From: Flagellimonas sediminis
GTDB lineage: Bacteria; Bacteroidota; Bacteroidia; Flavobacteriales; Flavobacteriaceae
Reading direction: 5' to 3'
Assembly: GCF_010500845.1 (NCBI RefSeq)
Contig: NZ_JAAAMI010000010.1
Location: 1-64,000, forward strand
DNA: 64,000 nucleotides
Numbering within the stretch: the stretch's first letter is position 1; every line of letters starts with the position of its first letter. The notes under the pieces are model-generated. The model was not told the origin of the DNA. It did no database searches and was given only the letters and a program-made list of their open reading frames with translations. The position numbers and the translations under genes are program-made. Below are positions 15,707 to 24,600 of this stretch, piece after piece.

Positions 15707-16597
15707 TCATAAAACGTAATATGTTTCAGGTTTCTTTTTCTCGGGGATGTCCTCATCACCTATCATCTGCTTTAGATTAATTTCAATAGTTTGGGCCAGA
15801 TCGGTCATAGGCGTATCCATTGGATTATTTTCGAAGGGGTCCTGCATTAAAATCGAGGTCTTCTCAATGGCTATAAAGATGATAGGGATAGCGATGGTAA
15901 GGCCAATTTCCACAGAGAGGTAATTATCGGACAAACCAAACGGAAGCATTGTGGCAAAAACATAAATAATAAGGTGTATCAAAAGGCTATGTGCCTTAGG
16001 AAAAACCGTGTTTTTGATCCTTTCACATTTGCCCATTGAATCGCAGAGGCGCGCAATTGTGCTGTCAATCTGTACCTGTTGGAATTTATTGACCACCTTA
16101 TCGTTAAGGGATTCTGATAAGGCTTCAGAATGTTTTAATAGAATAGCATTGGGAACATTTTGGTAATTAATGTCCTGAATTTTTAAATAGCCGGCTACCT
16201 TAGGGGAAAAGTCCACTTTCCTTAAGGACTCACCCAGTGCATAGCACCACACAATTTGTCGTAAAACTATTTCTTTAATCCTAAATTCATACTGGTCATC
16301 CTTCTTATCATAAAAGGTAATGCTCTGTCGCACCAAAGTACGAGAATCGTTGACAATGGCTCCCCAGATAATCCTGGCTTCCCACCAGCGTTCATAGGCC
16401 TGGTTTGTCCGAAACCCCAGTAACAAGGCTACGGCAGTACCAAAAACCCCTGTAACGGCTATAGGTATCGAAATTTTACTTAGAAAACCGAATTGGTCTA
16501 AAATACCCATAGTTATGGCATAAAACACAATAAATAAAATATCATACTTAATGTATTTAAGAAAGGACCATATGGATATACGTTTGTTTAAGAGCAT
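15707..16597 (-). CDS. Bestrophin-family ion channel
   Basis: This 296-residue protein starts with basic KRISIWSFLKYIKYD. The bestrophin/YneE hallmark FGTAVALLLGFRTNQAYERWWEAR is present (conserved Arg-Trp-Trp-Glu), as is a second hydrophobic half ending IFVFATMLPFGLS. Bacterial bestrophins form pentameric channels in the inner membrane; the best studied (KpBest) conducts Na+. It lies directly upstream of mgtC with a 1-bp gap and downstream of the YceI-like gene. Its presence suggests the island also handles membrane-potential or cation balance. Confidence 0.9.
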   Translation of the reverse strand: MLLNKRISIWSFLKYIKYDILFIVFYAITMGILDQFGFLSKISIPIAVTGVFGTAVALLLGFRTNQAYERWWEARIIWGAIVNDSRTLVRQSITFYDKKDDQYEFRIKEIVLRQIVWCYALGESLRKVDFSPKVAGYLKIQDINYQNVPNAILLKHSEALSESLNDKVVNKFQQVQIDSTIARLCDSMGKCERIKNTVFPKAHSLLIHLIIYVFATMLPFGLSDNYLSVEIGLTIAIPIIFIAIEKTSILMQDPFENNPMDTPMTDLAQTIEINLKQMIGDEDIPEKKKPETYYVL

Positions 16598-16612
16598 TTT
16601 TTATTTGTTAAA

Positions 16613-17161
16613 TTACTGGTTGTCCAATTTTAAAACCATTTGTGCAAACTGCACTTCTATGGCATCATCGATACCTTTTATGATGGAATCCAAGCCTGTA
16701 TCAGCCACCAAAACCTGTCCTCTGGCACTTATCAAACACGACATACTTACGCCTTGTTCAATATGTGTAATGGTTGCTTTAAATTGTGATTTAAAGGCTT
16801 TTCCTTGATAAGTAACATCTATCAGCCAATTAAAGTCGATAGGGTCGTGCCGTTTTGACAAAAAATCAACAGAAGGCACCGTACCGGTAAACCGAAGCAT
16901 TAAGGGGTCTTCCTCCCCTGCCAGCATAGCTTTAATTTCAGGGTTGTTGGTCGATAGCGTTTTAAGGTCGAGGACACCACTGACCACTTTGGAATCATAG
17001 TCAAGGTATAATGCCAAGCTATGGCTTTCTGCCTTAAAGGGGACACTATCAAGCATTGCCATTATCTCAATGTGGCCTTCTTTTGTACTGTAAATTTTTT
17101 GGGCACTACCATTAAAATAGCTAACCAACAAGATTATTAAAATAAAGTGTTTAACATTCAT
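16613..17161 (-). CDS. Exported YceI-like lipid-binding protein
   Basis: The product has about 182 residues with a signal peptide (MNVKHFILIILLVSYFNGSA). The mature part, KIYSTKEGHIEIMAMLDSV, SHSLALYLDYDSKVVSGVLD and a C-terminal beta-rich part, matches the YceI lipocalin-like pattern of isoprenoid-binding periplasmic proteins, with divergence. I start at ATG 17159-17161; an ATG nine bases upstream (17170) is also possible. It precedes bestrophin by 15 bp. Periplasmic localisation is well supported and the ligand is not known. Confidence 0.65.
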   Translation of the reverse strand: MNVKHFILIILLVSYFNGSAQKIYSTKEGHIEIMAMLDSVPFKAESHSLALYLDYDSKVVSGVLDLKTLSTNNPEIKAMLAGEEDPLMLRFTGTVPSVDFLSKRHDPIDFNWLIDVTYQGKAFKSQFKATITHIEQGVSMSCLISARGQVLVADTGLDSIIKGIDDAIEVQFAQMVLKLDNQ

Positions 17162-17312
17162 AATATCCATCTTTAATTGTATAATTTAAAAAAAGTAGCT
17201 TCTACTTTAGCTTTTAATGCTATCAATCATTTTGCTTTAAAAAAGCATCATAAAAGCTGCCTGCTATTAATACAACTATTGAACTTCAATTCTTTACTGT
17301 ATTGCACTATCA

Positions 17313-17585
17313 TTATTTTCTTTCAGTGCCACAATTGGGGCAAAATTTTGCCTCGACTGGCACACTCTCGTTACAATTGCTACAGTTGGACTTGCCTAAA
17401 GGTGAACCGCACTTTTTACAAAAGGCTGCATTTTCATCATTTTTCTCACCACAGGCTGTGCAACGTATCATAACTTTTGAACCTGAATTATCTTCCCTAT
17501 AATCATAACCGCGTTTATTGTGATGTCCGCGGGAATGATGGCCTCCGTTTTGAAAGCCTCGAAATAAATGTTTTAAAAATCCCAT
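17313..17585 (-). CDS. Double zinc-ribbon protein
   Basis: In this 90-residue protein the N-terminal third is Gly/His/Arg-rich (GGHHSRGHHNKRG). It is followed by four CxxC knuckles: IRCTACGEKND, FCKKCGSPLG, SNCSNCNESV and FCPNCGTERK. These make two zinc ribbons of the DZR type. Such modules usually serve as small zinc-binding or protein-interaction domains. It is encoded between the YceI-like gene and SpoIIAA-like copy 2 on the same strand. With its His-rich head it could buffer zinc in the cytoplasm, but that is a guess from composition. Confidence 0.75.
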   Translation of the reverse strand: MGFLKHLFRGFQNGGHHSRGHHNKRGYDYREDNSGSKVMIRCTACGEKNDENAAFCKKCGSPLGKSNCSNCNESVPVEAKFCPNCGTERK

Positions 17586-17635
17586 ATCAATATATCTTTT
17601 AGTTTATTCTTTTATTAACCAGCCAATACCTGTCA

Positions 17636-17995
17636 TCAGTCACTTTCAATCCATATTTTGGCTTCCTGTTTTTGGTCTGAACCAAAATATTTGATTTCGG
17701 CATTGCAAAACGGTTTCATAAATTCTGATGCCCACTTTCGCCACTTTTTTTCGCCGACCAATGCTATTTTTTCATACTCCTTTTCGTGGTCAACATCTTT
17801 AGTAAAATCTTTCCATAGCCCATCTATATGCCAGCCTTGAAAATCGTTCATCTCAAAATACCACCGAACCTTTAATCCTTTTTCAAGAATACTATGGATA
17901 AGCGGATGTATTTTTTCAAAGTCGTACTGGTTGAGTTTACCGCTAGCCTTTGTGGTAACCACATTTTCGCTCTTTATGTCTGTAATCTGTAACAT
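17636..17995 (-). CDS. SpoIIAA-like/STAS protein, copy 2
   Basis: This 119-residue protein starts MLQITDIKSENVVTTKASG and carries KLNQYDFEKIHPLIHSILEK, VRWYFEMNDFQGWHIDGLW and ALVGEKKWRKWASEF. It is clearly a paralogue of copy 1 (same HPLIH, YFEM and KYF landmarks). It lies between the membrane AlbA_2 protein (upstream) and the zinc-ribbon protein (downstream). A TGCA dyad lies 26 bp upstream of its start at 18021-18035, suggesting it begins its own transcript. The biochemical role is unknown. Confidence 0.85.
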   Translation of the reverse strand: MLQITDIKSENVVTTKASGKLNQYDFEKIHPLIHSILEKGLKVRWYFEMNDFQGWHIDGLWKDFTKDVDHEKEYEKIALVGEKKWRKWASEFMKPFCNAEIKYFGSDQKQEAKIWIESD

Positions 17996-18020
17996 CTTTT
18001 AAAATTAATATTATTATTAG

Positions 18021-18035
18021 TGCATTGTAAGTGCA
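18021..18035. promoter_or_regulatory. TGCA dyad 2 (candidate metal-regulator operator)
   Basis: The 15-mer TGCATTGTAAGTGCA has 6-bp arms with one mismatch around GTA. It sits 26 bp upstream of SpoIIAA-like copy 2. On the minus strand it reads TTTGCAC..., as at 26629-26643, so it may overlap the -33 region of a minus-strand promoter. Confidence 0.45.
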
Positions 18036-18064
18036 AATATCCATTGGCTTTACACTTACTTTTT

Positions 18065-18835
18065 TTAATTATAAAGTGCCTTCTCTTTTCCTAAGTACAA
18101 GATGGCTTCGGGCAAATCGAGTTCGCGCGTGGCATTGCCTGTGCGTATATAAAACCGTGACCTCCCGTCCTGACTTAGATAGACCGGTATTTTGGCCGGG
18201 GCTATTTCTATGTAGCACACGTCATTTTCTCCATATCTGTAAAAAGATACATTTACTGCCATACACAAATGGGCACCCACTTTCAGAGATACCAACTGCA
18301 TCAGGTATTGCTCAAAACCATCTGTGTCAGGTTTTTTCAAGGTGTCAAAATCCTGGTTTAGACCGAGGATGTTGCCGTTATCGTCTACTCCTATAAGCAA
18401 ATTACCACCGTTGGTGTTCATAAAACCCGCTATGGTCTTGATAATTACAAATTCCAACTGTTTATTCACTTTGGATTGACGTAAATCCCATCGCAGACTT
18501 GATTTGAACTCCACCAAATCATTCTCGCCTTTTTTAATGAGTTCCAGCAGGGTTTGCCCATCCATCCGTTTCCTGTTCAGTTGAAAAATCTTTTTTCTGA
18601 AAAAGACCATCAAGGCAAGGCTGCTTCCCAATATTCCGAACAACAGGTTTTTAAGGACTTGGTCAACATCGGTAAAACCCCATACGGTTTCAAAAGCCTC
18701 GCCAAGATAGCTTGGCCAGTGACCGGAATCGCCCGACCGGTCAAAGAGAAAAAGGGATAGGCCCAAGGGTTGCAGTATAAAGACCCCAAAGGCAAAGCCT
18801 GCCAAAAGCCATATCCCTATTTTTCTTCTTTGCAT
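18065..18835 (-). CDS. Membrane-anchored AlbA_2/Schlafen-type DNA-binding protein
   Basis: In this 256-residue protein two hydrophobic segments (about 7-30 and 60-78) precede a soluble AlbA_2 (Slfn-like, formerly AAA_4) domain from about 95. Its landmarks are GENDLVEFKSSLRWD, IAGFMNTNGGNLLIGVDDNG and IPVYLSQDGRSRFYIRTGN. AlbA_2 domains occur in transcription regulators and in anti-phage or RNA-cleaving proteins. An N-terminal membrane anchor on this domain is unusual. Its place in a metal island, next to SHOCT and SpoIIAA-like genes, suggests a membrane-linked regulator. The reaction, if any, cannot be told. Confidence 0.75.
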   Translation of the reverse strand: MQRRKIGIWLLAGFAFGVFILQPLGLSLFLFDRSGDSGHWPSYLGEAFETVWGFTDVDQVLKNLLFGILGSSLALMVFFRKKIFQLNRKRMDGQTLLELIKKGENDLVEFKSSLRWDLRQSKVNKQLEFVIIKTIAGFMNTNGGNLLIGVDDNGNILGLNQDFDTLKKPDTDGFEQYLMQLVSLKVGAHLCMAVNVSFYRYGENDVCYIEIAPAKIPVYLSQDGRSRFYIRTGNATRELDLPEAILYLGKEKALYN

Positions 18836-18877
18836 AGATAACGGTGTTATGGTCGTTCGGTCAAAAGCAAAACACTG

Positions 18878-19096
18878 TTATTTTTTGTCCTTTAACAGGA
18901 ACGTCTTGCGTTTCTCAAACTCCTCTTCGTCGATTTCGCCGCGGGCGTACCGCTCCCTCAGGGCTTCCATTGCCCTGTCCTTTCTGTTTTTCTGTCCCGG
19001 TGTGGGGTAGGGAATCAGGAATATCCAGAAGATGAGGATTATCCATAACCCCCACCATATCCAGTGCATTCCCCCAAAATACCAATCGTCCATCAT
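18878..19096 (-). CDS. SHOCT-domain small membrane protein
   Basis: In this 72-residue protein a Trp-rich hydrophobic helix (HWIWWGLWIILIFWIFLIPY) is followed by a C-terminal SHOCT motif (ALRERYARGEIDEEEFEKRK). The SHOCT module mediates oligomerisation in many short membrane proteins. The gene begins with two Met codons, so the start is 19096 or 19093. It lies 27 bp downstream of SpoIIAA-like copy 3 and 42 bp upstream of the AlbA_2 membrane protein. This type of protein is frequent in metal-resistance clusters but has no assigned reaction. Confidence 0.8.
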   Translation of the reverse strand: MMDDWYFGGMHWIWWGLWIILIFWIFLIPYPTPGQKNRKDRAMEALRERYARGEIDEEEFEKRKTFLLKDKK

Positions 19097-19123
19097 AATT
19101 TTCTAGATTTAAAGATTCATGTT

Positions 19124-19495
19124 TCAGTTACTATTGCTATTGCTTGTTTGTTCGAGCCAGTTGTTGGCCATGTTTCCATCTTCAGGTCCGAAATATTTTA
19201 TGTGGGCTTCACTAAACGGCAATAGCGATTCGGTAAACCGTTCTTGCCATGTTTTTTCGCCCACCAAGGCTATTTTCTTAAGCCGTGCTTCTTCGGGAAA
19301 GGAAATATCCAACCTCTCACCGCTGCTTTTCTTCACTCCTTTTTTGCGAGGCTCCATTTCCATATACCAAGCGGCCAGTTCATTGCTTTTCAAATGTTCA
19401 TTCAGGGCCTTGACTAAGGTCGCCCCATCATCGGCATCCAGCTCTTGATCTGCGATGGTATATAAGATTTGGTCTTTTTTATAGATTGCTATCAT
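19124..19495 (-). CDS. SpoIIAA-like/STAS protein, copy 3 (divergent)
   Basis: This 123-residue protein starts MIAIYKKDQILYTIADQEL. It keeps WYMEMEPRKKG, KKIALVGEKTWQERFTESL and AHIKYFGPEDGNMANNWLE, which align with copies 1 and 2 (YFEM, ALVGEKKW, KYFG). The first half has drifted and lacks HPLIH. It lies between the second Fur gene (34 bp upstream) and the SHOCT gene. Three diverged copies within 5 kb imply old duplications, each now tied to a different neighbour. Confidence 0.78.
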   Translation of the reverse strand: MIAIYKKDQILYTIADQELDADDGATLVKALNEHLKSNELAAWYMEMEPRKKGVKKSSGERLDISFPEEARLKKIALVGEKTWQERFTESLLPFSEAHIKYFGPEDGNMANNWLEQTSNSNSN

Positions 19496-19529
19496 CGTCG
19501 TATTCTTTTGATATTATTGTCCTTAAAGG

Positions 19530-19952
19530 TTACTCCAAATTGCCATTGCATTTATTGCATACTCCCGTTACGACCAGATTGATATCCTCTGCCATATATC
19601 CTTGGGGCAGGTTTACCTGCGGGATTTTACGGTCGGTCAAACAAACGGTCTCGTTGCACCTAGTGCAATGAAAATGCAGGTGCAGGTCGTTGCCCACCTC
19701 ACATTCACAGTCTTCCTCACAGAGCGCATATTTCATAATGCCCGTACCATCCTCTATCTGATGTACGATGCCTTTTTCCTCAAATGTTTTCATCGTCCGG
19801 AAAAGGGTGCTCCTTTCGGATATCTCGAAAAAATTCTCTAGCTCTCCCAAACTGATGGCTACCTCGCTTTGCAGTAACTTTTTATAGGTCAACAGTCGCA
19901 TCGGTGTGGGCCGTATTCCCTTGCTTTCCAGTTTTTTGACAATTTTTTCCAT
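19530..19952 (-). CDS. Fur-family transcriptional regulator (second island copy)
   Basis: From ATG 19950-19952 the product has 140 residues. A longer frame would overlap the P-II-like gene by 50 bp and is disfavoured. The winged helix includes ESKGIRPTPMRLLTYKKL and SERSTLFRTMKTFEEKGIV. The metal domain has HLHFHCTRCNETVCL and a C-terminal GVCNKCN pair for structural zinc, and an extra acidic Cys segment (CEEDCECEVGND) is not seen in the first copy. It follows the P-II-like gene by 10 bp in the RND operon and is probably its metal sensor. The TGCA dyads are candidate targets. Confidence 0.88.
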   Translation of the reverse strand: MEKIVKKLESKGIRPTPMRLLTYKKLLQSEVAISLGELENFFEISERSTLFRTMKTFEEKGIVHQIEDGTGIMKYALCEEDCECEVGNDLHLHFHCTRCNETVCLTDRKIPQVNLPQGYMAEDINLVVTGVCNKCNGNLE

Positions 19953-19962
19953 TTTAAAAGGA

Positions 19963-20301
19963 TTACAGATCGTAGCGTTTAAGGGATTTTCCTGTTTTGA
20001 TCTGGAAGGCATCCTCTATATCCGATAAATAGATGATACCGTCCCCTGGGTCGGGCGTTTTACCGTTTTCCGTAATAATATCGATTGCCGCTTGTGCTTC
20101 CTCATTTTGGCATACCAACTCCACTTTTACCACCGGGCTATCGGTAATATTAAAATCAAGGGAGGGTCTTGCTCCTTTTGCCTTGAACGCCCCGGTGCCC
20201 TCTGCTTGTGAGAGCGTCATACTTTTAAAACCGTTATCGCTAAGGGCTTCGATGACCCTTTGTATCCTGTTCGGTTTTACAAATGCTTTTATTTCTTTCA
20301 T
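19963..20301 (-). CDS. P-II-like signalling protein of a metal-efflux operon
   Basis: This 112-residue GlnB/PII-fold protein starts MKEIKAFVKPNRIQRVIEAL and has the segment KVELVCQNEEAQAAIDIITE and a C-terminal GDGIIYLSDIEDAFQIKTG, matching the PII beta-alpha-beta plan. The T-loop (GTGAFKAKGARPSLDFNIT) lacks the Tyr51 uridylylation context of GlnB. Such proteins are often encoded beside CusA/CzcA pumps rather than ammonium channels. It sits between cusB and the second fur gene. A role in sensing nucleotides or metal and adjusting the pump is plausible but unproven. Confidence 0.85.
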   Translation of the reverse strand: MKEIKAFVKPNRIQRVIEALSDNGFKSMTLSQAEGTGAFKAKGARPSLDFNITDSPVVKVELVCQNEEAQAAIDIITENGKTPDPGDGIIYLSDIEDAFQIKTGKSLKRYDL

Positions 20302-20415
20302 TTTTAAAATTTTTAAATTTTTAATCGATTTTGAACCGAGCCTGTTTTCTAATTTTTAACTAACCAATTAAGACGATAAACAAACCCGGAATCAAAACCT
20401 TTGATTTTTAGAGAA

Positions 20416-21666
20416 TTAATGTCCGTGCTCCAATTCGCCTTTAACCATTTCCGAAGAAAGGGTATAGGCTCCATTTGTTACTATTTTGATATTTTCGGGT
20501 GTTCCTGCAGGCAGGTTAACTTCTACAAAGCCCAGATCGTTGACCCCCGTACTCACGGGGATGCGTTTATATTTCATTTTATTTTCAACAGGTTCTTCAT
20601 CCTCATCCACGATGAAGATATAAGACTGTTCACCTTCCTGGACAATGGCTTCCTCGGGAACAGCAAAGCCTGATTTTTCTCCTTGCACGATTCTTCCCTC
20701 CACATACATTCCGGGCAAAAGGTCTTTGTCCTTATTTTCAATATCTGCCAATACCTCTATGGCCTTGGGATCGCTCTCAAAAGTCTGGCCTATGGAACGC
20801 ACGGTGGCCTTTAACAATTCATTAGGTTTTGAGGCTGTTGAAAAATATATCTGTTGCCCTTCCTTGACCTGCTTGATGTCCTTTTCATATACTTTGAAAT
20901 TGACATAGATTTTTGAATTATCGCTTATCGAGAACATTTTGGATTGTGGGGCCACGTAATCCCCCAGGCTTACCATTACTTCGCCCACATAGCCACTAAT
21001 GGGCGTGATAATGGGGATAGCAGAATAGATCTCCCCTTCGGCCACTTTGGAAGGGTCCAGTCCCAACAAGCGCAATTTGGATTTTAGGCCGTTTACACTG
21101 GAAGTGGTGGAACGGAATTTGGATTGCGCCATTTGGAATTCCTTGCCAGAGGAAACCCCTTTGTCGTAAAGAGTCTGCTTTCGCTCGAAATCCTGTTTAA
21201 GGAAAACAAGTTCATCGTTTTTTTCCTGGTACTCCTGTTGCATGGCGATGATATCCGGGTGTTCTATATAGGCCAACACCTGGCCTTTTCTTACGTTATC
21301 TCCAGGTACTACTTTTATGGAACTCACATTTCCACCGATAAAGGGACTAATGTTCGCCCTGTCCTGTGGGAAGAGTTCGAGTGTTCCTGTTACCTTAATA
21401 TTGTTCCCCAAATTCCGCTCCTCCAAAGGTTTTGTTTCCAGACCGATGGTTTCGGCCTGTTGTTTTGTAAGTTCAACAACTCCCTCTTCCTCGTGGCCAC
21501 CTTCTTCTTCGTCGTGACCCTCTTCGCCGTGCGCATCTTCTCCAGGTGCTTCGGTTTTTGATACGCCTTCCGTTTCGTTATGCCCAAGCTCGGATTTTGG
21601 GGCATCGTTACAGCTCAGAAACGTAAGTGTAAACAATACGGTACTAACTAATAGTATATTCTTCAT
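20416..21666 (-). CDS. CusB/CzcB-type efflux adaptor lipoprotein
   Basis: This 416-residue membrane fusion protein has a lipobox (TFLSC, Cys about 19) and then an acidic His-rich linker (about 30-62, GEDAHGEEGHDEEEGGHEEE) that could bind metal in the periplasm. The lipoyl halves (GDNVRKGQVLAYIEHPD and SGYVGEVMVSLGDYVAP) flank a helical hairpin, followed by the beta-barrel and membrane-proximal domains. It ends ELEHGH. It lies 18 bp downstream of the CusA-TolC fusion. The protein bridges the inner-membrane pump to the outer-membrane duct. Unlike the fragment at the window start, it is full length. Confidence 0.93.
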   Translation of the reverse strand: MKNILLVSTVLFTLTFLSCNDAPKSELGHNETEGVSKTEAPGEDAHGEEGHDEEEGGHEEEGVVELTKQQAETIGLETKPLEERNLGNNIKVTGTLELFPQDRANISPFIGGNVSSIKVVPGDNVRKGQVLAYIEHPDIIAMQQEYQEKNDELVFLKQDFERKQTLYDKGVSSGKEFQMAQSKFRSTTSSVNGLKSKLRLLGLDPSKVAEGEIYSAIPIITPISGYVGEVMVSLGDYVAPQSKMFSISDNSKIYVNFKVYEKDIKQVKEGQQIYFSTASKPNELLKATVRSIGQTFESDPKAIEVLADIENKDKDLLPGMYVEGRIVQGEKSGFAVPEEAIVQEGEQSYIFIVDEDEEPVENKMKYKRIPVSTGVNDLGFVEVNLPAGTPENIKIVTNGAYTLSSEMVKGELEHGH

Positions 21667-21684
21667 TTTTCTTTCTTTTTAAGA

Positions 21685-24600
21685 TTATAGATTGCCCAAT
21701 TGATATTGCAGCTCAATGGCCTGTTGGTTATACTGGTTGATGAAATCCAAATGGTTTATTTTGATGTTGATGGCACTGTTTAAAATCGTGATATAGCTAA
21801 TGTAATCTATCTCACCTTCCTTGTTTGCCAGTTCGGCAGTGGTCAATTGTTCCTCTGCCAGTGGCAGTGCCGCTTCTTCATAGTACCTCAACGACTTCAA
21901 CGTTTTGTCCTGGGCTTTGTACAGTTGGGAGACCAGGCTCTCGGTGGTAGCCTTTTGTGTCAAATACTGGTTTTCGGCCACCATGGCATCTGCCTTGGCC
22001 GCCCTTACCCTGTTTTTTTGCGGAAGGAACCACAAAGGGATGCTGATGCCCGCCTGATAGGCATTGAACCCTGTAAAATCATTATACTTGAGATTGTCAT
22101 AACTCAGGCTGAACTTTGGCAGGAACTGGGATTTTTCGACCTTTACGTTCGCTTTGCCCACTGCTGCGTTCTGAAGGTCGAACTGCAGCAACGGGTTATT
22201 GCTTATATCCAAAGTGTCCACAACCGATATTGGGTTTATGATCCCATAAGGCCCATCCATCGTATCAATGGAACCATCGATTCCCAGATATTGCTTCAAT
22301 GCCCTTTTGGCAATCTCGATATCATCATAGGACTGTTGCTTTAACACCTGTATTTGTTGGTACTCCGAGGTAGCCGAAATATAGGCGAGTTTTCCGGTCT
22401 CACCGCTATCGTACCTTAATTTGGCTGCGCTTTCAAAATCGGCATAAATGCTGTCCAGCCGCTCGGCAAGCTTCAAGCGGGCCTTATTGTAGGCAATCTC
22501 ATAATAGGCCTGCATCACATCCCGAACCAGTTGTTGCTCACTAAGGTCATAGAATTTCTCGCCCAGCTTGGTGCGTTCCTTATAGAACCTGGATTTTGAA
22601 AACCCGGAGAGCAGGTCAATGTTGCCCTGTTGCACCCCGAAGGTACGCAGTCTTCCCTGATTCAGGCCTTGGTCTTCCCTGCCGGCATATAGAAACGTGC
22701 TGCCAAGGTCAAAACTGGTGCCCTTCAAGGCCTTTTCCCTGTCTATGAACGCTTGCCCTTCCTTAAGGGTGGGATAATTTTCCCTTGCCATTACTATAGC
22801 TTCATCTAAAGTTAAGGTTTGAGCTATGGGATTATTTTGGGCCGATACGTTACCAGATGATAAAAATCCTCCAACCAACAATAAAACTGTAATGATGGCT
22901 TGGTTTTTTTTGATATAACCCGTATCGTCACCATTATTTCTACGCTCCTTACGGGATTCCAACCAACTATAAAGTACCGGGACTACCACCAATGTTAAAA
23001 AGGTTGCCGTAATCAAGCCACCAATAACAACGGTTGCCAATGGTCGCTGCACTTCTGCACCACCGGAAGTAGAAATCGCCATTGGGATAAAGCCCATAAT
23101 GGCCGCCGTTGCCGTAAGCAATATAGGGCGTAAGCGCTCGTGGGTTGCCTCGTAGATCCTGTCTTTTAAATTTGTCATACCACTTTCTTTTAAATCATTG
23201 AATTTGTTTATCAGTACCAGTCCGTTCAATACTGCCACACCAAAAAGCACGATAAATCCGACTCCTGCGGAAATACTGAATGGCATTCCCCGTATCCAAA
23301 GGGCAAACACGCCACCAATGGCTGCCAGGGGTACTGCCATATAAATCATTACCGACTGTGAGAACGAGCTCAAAGCAAAGTAGAGCAATATGAAAATTAG
23401 GAACAGTGCAATAGGCACTACGATCATTAATCGGTCGGTCGCCCTTTGAAGGTTCTCAAAAGAACCGCCATAGGTTATATAATAGCCCGGGGGCAGTTTC
23501 AACTGGGCATCGAGCTTTTGCTGAACCTCCTCGACCATGGACTTGACATCCCTGCCCCGAACGTTTACCCCCACATAGATTCGCCGGTAGGTATTGTCCC
23601 TGGAAATCTGCATGGGCCCAGGTTTATAGCTGATATCCGCCAATTCCTTTAGGGGCACTTGGTTACCACTGGGCAGGTCTATGTACAGGTTTTTAAGGTT
23701 GTTGATATCCTTTCGATAGGCCTCGGCCAGACGGATGACCACGTCAAAGCGCTTTTCGCCCTCGAATATGACACTTGCCGATTCCCCTGCGAAGGCGGCG
23801 CTCACATAATCGTTGAGCTTGTCAATGGTAACCCCGTATTGCGCCATCTTTGCCCGGTTATAGACAACGGTCATCTGTGGCAGGCCACTGGTCGCTTCCG
23901 CCCGTACATCACCAGCGCCATCTACGGTTTGTATGATTGCCGCCATTTCCTGTGCCTTTTCGGCCAGAACATCCAGGTCCTCACCATAGATCTTGATGGC
24001 AACATCTTCCCGCACACCCGTCAACAGTTCATTGAAACGGAGCTCTACGGGTTGGGTAAACACAAAGTTAACGCCGGGGATAACCGAAATCTTTTCCTTT
24101 ATTTTTTCTATGAGTTCTTCCTTGCTCCCCGCACTGGTCCATTTGCTCTTATCCTTTTCAAGGATGATGTAACTATCGGCAATGTCCATGGGCATGGGGT
24201 CGGTGGGGATTTCGGCCACCCCGATCCTCGAGATCATGGTCTTCACTTCGGGAAATTCATTTACCAGATTTTGTAGTTTTTTTGAAGCTTCAATAGATTC
24301 GGCAAGGCTACTGCCCGGTTTTATCAGGGCCTGCATGGCAATATCGCCTTCATCCAGCTTTGGGATAAATTCACCACCCATAGTGCTGAATATAAATCCT
24401 GCGATTGCCAGTAAAGCAACTGCCCCTAAAACAATACCAGCCTTAAAACGCAATGCAAACGACAGCAATGGCTTATACACTTTGTTTAACCCTGCCATGA
24501 TTTTATCACTGAACCTATCAATCTTGTTTTCAAATTTGGCGAACCAATGGTCTGGGTTTTTTGCAGGTTTCAGGAACAAGGCCGAAACCATAGGTACGTA

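Noticed and set aside
23659..24276. 205-codon ORF opposite the RND pump
   Set aside because: Antisense to a fully recognised pump domain; no family similarity.
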